Of a stretch of 64,000 nt of DNA, positions 63,724-64,000 are shown in pieces (position 1 is the first letter of the stretch; the number at the start of each line of letters is the position of its first letter). A program made the position numbers and the translations under genes. The notes under the pieces were generated by a model. That model was not told where the DNA came from, did not search any database, and saw only the letters and a program-made list of their open reading frames with translations. Source of the DNA: Allorhizobium ampelinum S4. GTDB lineage: Bacteria; Pseudomonadota; Alphaproteobacteria; Rhizobiales; Rhizobiaceae. The stretch lies in NCBI RefSeq assembly GCF_000016285.1, contig NC_011989.1:933001-997000 (forward strand). Direction: 5' to 3'.

Positions 63724-64000
63724 ATGGATACCGCCTTGTCCGATCCGGCCGCCGCTCCCAAGACGGTGGCGCCGCCGCCGTTTCAGTCGCTGGTCCCGGA
63801 CCCGCGCCTGCGGATGATGCTGTTTCTGTTTCTGATGACGGCGCTGTTCATGGCGACGCTGGACAATCAGATCGTTTCCACGGCATTGCCGACCATCGTT
63901 GGCGAGTTCGGGCAGTTGGAGCGGTTCGGGTGGGTGGGGTCCGCCTATCTTCTGGCCACCAGCGCGGTCATGCCGCTCTATGGCAAACTGGGGGATCTAT
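63724..64000 (+). CDS. MFS drug exporter, DHA2/EmrB type (3' end outside window)
   Basis: The visible 92 residues start MDTALSDPAAAPK, followed by a first membrane helix with the DHA2-type motif LDNQIVSTALPTIVGEFG and the beginning of motif A (GKLGDL) after the second helix. This fits the 14-helix EmrB/QacA family of proton-driven drug exporters. The gene is cut by the window end, so length and C-terminus are not visible. It diverges from a MarR regulator, the usual control arrangement for such pumps. Confidence 0.88.
   Translation, partial: MDTALSDPAAAPKTVAPPPFQSLVPDPRLRMMLFLFLMTALFMATLDNQIVSTALPTIVGEFGQLERFGWVGSAYLLATSAVMPLYGKLGDL

Noticed and set aside
1..64000. CRISPR array or prophage
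   Set aside because: No regularly spaced direct repeats and no phage structural or integrase genes were seen.

Overview
The window reads as chromosomal DNA of an alphaproteobacterium of the family Rhizobiaceae, most likely from the Agrobacterium/Allorhizobium/Rhizobium group. Pointers are a betICBA choline-sulfate operon, a PrsD/PrsE-type exporter pair, a rhizobial-type asparaginase (PF06089), a flagellin of rhizobial type, two methyl-accepting chemotaxis proteins ending in WEEF, and dispersed composite palindromes of the kind common in rhizobial genomes. Species assignment is inference. There is no plasmid, phage or CRISPR signature; the only complete mobile element is one short IS5-family insertion sequence.

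Layout. 0-4 kb: the 3' end of pyruvate phosphate dikinase, a Tad/VWA surface-type protein and a membrane protein. 3.9-7.1 kb: a LysR regulator divergent from a three-gene cassette (2OG-Fe amino acid dioxygenase, LysE exporter, ThrH-type HAD phosphatase). 7.1-11 kb: a composite palindrome, a type I secretion adaptor and ABC ATPase, and tRNA-Pro. 11-18 kb: a lipoprotein, a chemoreceptor and the sulfate assimilation genes cysH, cysD, cysN. 18-25 kb: a nitrilase-fold protein lacking two catalytic residues, a LacI regulator, a DUF1499 protein, a metallo-beta-lactamase-fold hydrolase with a cupin, a DJ-1/PfpI protein, tRNA-Gln and a 28-residue membrane peptide. 25-31 kb: a fluoride unit (riboswitch, leader ORF, CLC-F type antiporter, SnoaL-like protein), an isolated flagellin and a conventional ClC chloride transporter. 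31-39 kb: a short MprF-like protein, a VapBC toxin-antitoxin pair and the bet operon with an embedded glutathione transferase. 39-47 kb: an EAL-CBS-GGDEF protein, a Tat-exported DUF1963 protein, a quinone oxidoreductase, the insertion sequence and a second chemoreceptor. 47-53 kb: a 24-codon ORF followed by three tandem GT41/SPINDLY-like glycosyltransferases. 53-64 kb: asparaginase, a DeoR regulator, a DUF4406 protein, envelope proteins, a lipid A phosphoethanolamine transferase, GNAT and GST genes, a DUF2087 protein, gamma-glutamyltranspeptidase, and a MarR regulator divergent from an MFS drug exporter cut by the window end.

How the genes may work together. cysH-cysD-cysN take sulfate to sulfite, and BetC releases sulfate and choline from choline sulfate, so the window supports both sulfur supply and osmoprotectant synthesis. 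The dioxygenase-exporter-phosphatase cassette looks like a self-contained route for hydroxylating an amino acid, handling a phosphorylated form and exporting product. The fluoride unit couples a sensor RNA to a matching antiporter. The candidates I consider most worth a second look are the dioxygenase cassette, the fluoride unit with its translationally coupled leader ORF, the three-paralogue glycosyltransferase array with its preceding micro-ORF, and the catalytically degenerate nitrilase.
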